Source: Pseudomonadota bacterium
Lineage (GTDB): Bacteria > Desulfobacterota > BSN033 > G020346125
Assembly: GCA_030673585.1 (NCBI GenBank)
Contig: DAOVIU010000055.1
Location: 1 to 6,928, forward strand
Length of the DNA stretch: 6,928 nt
Reading direction: 5' to 3'
The position numbers and the translations under genes are program-made. This document shows positions 5,448 through 6,928 of this stretch, piece by piece. Each line of letters begins with the position of its first letter. The stretch's first letter is position 1. The notes under the pieces were generated by a model. That model saw nothing but the letters and a program-made list of their open reading frames with translations. It ran no database searches and was not told where the DNA came from.

Positions 5448-6920
5448 CTATCCGTCCTTTATCATGGGTTTTATCTTCAATTTCCTGCCAGGCCGTAAAG
5501 ACGATTCGTCGGTCACGCCGTTAAACTCCATGATCTCCTGGGCCCTCTCCGGCGCCCCGTAGAATCGCTTCGAGATGGAACGGAACGTATCCCCCCGCCT
5601 CACGGTATAAACCTTTAGCCGGTACAGGGAAATCCCTTCCGCCTCAGCTTTGGTGAGGAATCGAAAGCTGCTCATGACCTGGCGAAAAAAGGGCTTGGCT
5701 TGATCGAAATACGTGGCCTGGGTAATCCCGACAACCATAAAGCCCATTTTCCTCCTTACCACGTAGCCGATTTCGATGGCCAAGGGAATTCCGTTGCTGG
5801 ATTTGGGATAGTAGAGGGCAATGAGGCCCTCCGATCCACCGATAGCCGCCCCGCTGGCGGAGACCCTCTTGAAACCGGATTGGGCCTCGAAGGATTGGGC
5901 AAATTGGCCGGGAGTCATCTCCGTTTCCAACTCGGAAACCAGCGTCTGGCAGTAAAAGTCCCTTGTGGGATGTTTCATGATTAAAGAGCCCCCTGCCTCC
6001 CCTCGCTCGATCTTCCAACCCCTGGGGCTGGAGATGGAAAATCGGTAGAACCTATTCCGGTAGAGGGTTTCCTCAATTACCCCATCTTTTTCCCCGGGAC
6101 CGAAGACCAGGCCATCCAGGCGGGAGATATAATCGTCGGATCGGACTTTGAAATCCCTTCCTCGGCCCCCCCGTGCGAGCTCACGGGCTTGGGCATCGAC
6201 CCTCTCGATTCGATCCTCGGTCAGGGGGTGGGTTCTAAAGATGACCTCCACGGCGCTGGGAGTCGTCTTATCCATCTTTTTAAGGGTCTTGAGAAATTCC
6301 ATGCTCTTTGTGGGATCATATCCAGCCTTAAAGGCATACAGGCCACCGAGCTCGTCGGCCTGGTGCTCGTCACTGCGGCTGTATGTCTGGAGCGTAGCTG
6401 TCAGGAGGATGCTGCTTCCCTGAACAATCCCCTCGGATTCCGTGGCTATGGCAACTCCCGCCAGGATAAGCTGAGAGGCCATTGCCTTCTGAAGTCTCTT
6501 CACGCCGTGTCTGGCCGTAATATGTCCCGTCTCATGCCCCAGGACCCCCGCGAGTTCGGCTTCGCTATTGAGATGGACGAGCATTCCCCTGGTGATATAC
6601 ACGAACCCACCAGGCAGGGCAAAGGCGTTGATAAAGGGCTTATCGACTACCATGTATTGATAGTGGATGTTGGGCCGGTGAGATATCTTGGCGAGGCCCT
6701 GTCCGATGTTGTCGGCGTAGCGCTGAAGGCTTGGATTCTCGTACTTTCCATATTGTCGGAGCACTTCAGCATGGGCTTTCCTCCCCATTTCAACCTCATC
6801 GGCATCGCTGTAAATCATGATCTCCCGTTTTTTTGTGACCGGGTTTACGGCACACCCCCAAATCATCGCCGTGGCTGCGAGAAAAACTGTGAAGACGCAA
6901 GGGGCTTTATGGATTTTCAC
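5448..6920 (-). CDS. M48-family zinc metalloprotease lipoprotein with C-terminal LysM domain
   Basis: A 490-residue envelope protease related to the BepA/LoiP group, which clears misassembled outer-membrane proteins. The N-terminus has a basic stretch, a hydrophobic core and a lipobox-like IWGC with C23 as the probable lipidation site. The M48 domain (about 35-250) carries the zinc motif HETGH (H129, E130, H133) and the downstream SRSDEHQAD (181-189), where E185 is the likely third ligand. A central domain of uncertain type (about 285-425) follows. The end (about 436-485) is a LysM module, VYTVRRGDTFRSISKRFYG through LKIK, predicted to bind peptidoglycan; BepA instead has TPR repeats. The start is GTG at 6918-6920 on the minus strand. 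No strong ribosome site is visible and the frame stays open to the window edge, so the start could lie further out. It converges with argC, 9 bp apart. Confidence 0.93.
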   Translation of the reverse strand: MKIHKAPCVFTVFLAATAMIWGCAVNPVTKKREIMIYSDADEVEMGRKAHAEVLRQYGKYENPSLQRYADNIGQGLAKISHRPNIHYQYMVVDKPFINAFALPGGFVYITRGMLVHLNSEAELAGVLGHETGHITARHGVKRLQKAMASQLILAGVAIATESEGIVQGSSILLTATLQTYSRSDEHQADELGGLYAFKAGYDPTKSMEFLKTLKKMDKTTPSAVEVIFRTHPLTEDRIERVDAQARELARGGRGRDFKVRSDDYISRLDGLVFGPGEKDGVIEETLYRNRFYRFSISSPRGWKIERGEAGGSLIMKHPTRDFYCQTLVSELETEMTPGQFAQSFEAQSGFKRVSASGAAIGGSEGLIALYYPKSSNGIPLAIEIGYVVRRKMGFMVVGITQATYFDQAKPFFRQVMSSFRFLTKAEAEGISLYRLKVYTVRRGDTFRSISKRFYGAPERAQEIMEFNGVTDESSLRPGRKLKIKPMIKDG

Positions 6921-6928
6921 CTGAAACC

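Noticed and set aside
5700..5984. Plus-strand open frame of 94 codons opposite the M48 protease gene.
   Set aside because: It is an antisense shadow of a well-supported gene and has no recognisable domain.

Overview
The window holds six complete protein-coding genes and three gene-poor gaps with regulatory-looking structure. The layout is: a small ferritin-like protein (115-399, +); secD and secF (693-2285 and 2298-3194, +); rplM and rpsI (3458-3886 and 3906-4298, +); argC (4401-5438, +); and a LysM-bearing M48 metalloprotease lipoprotein on the opposite strand (5448-6920, -), convergent with argC.

The organism looks like a Gram-negative bacterium. Evidence is the lipoprotein signal on a periplasmic M48 protease and SecD/SecF encoded as two adjacent genes. 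The order rplM-rpsI-argC and the flavour of the SecD, L13 and ArgC proteins recall deltaproteobacterial (Desulfobacterota/Geobacter-like) genomes. That placement is an inference from recognised sequence flavour, not from a search. The ferritin-like protein closely recalls the N-terminal ferritin-like domain of the Pyrococcus furiosus ferritin-encapsulin fusion, which hints at an anaerobic and possibly thermophilic lifestyle.

The core genes serve export (SecD/SecF pull secreted proteins across the inner membrane), translation (L13, S9) and arginine synthesis (ArgC). The M48 lipoprotein would act on envelope proteins delivered by the Sec route. The ferritin-like protein probably handles iron and is not functionally tied to its neighbours in any way the sequence shows.

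The most distinctive signals are: (1) a stand-alone encapsulin-type ferritin-like domain with no encapsulin shell gene in view; (2) octamer-periodic GGAAT repeats and an opposing ATTCC array that can pair across the secF-rplM gap; (3) a 9-bp inverted repeat bracketing a putative promoter, followed by a terminator-like hairpin, upstream of secD; (4) a promoter with a perfect TTGACA box and an overlapping dyad in front of rplM; and (5) a double hairpin after rpsI that can refold into one long stem. No tRNA, rRNA, CRISPR array, insertion sequence or phage gene was seen.
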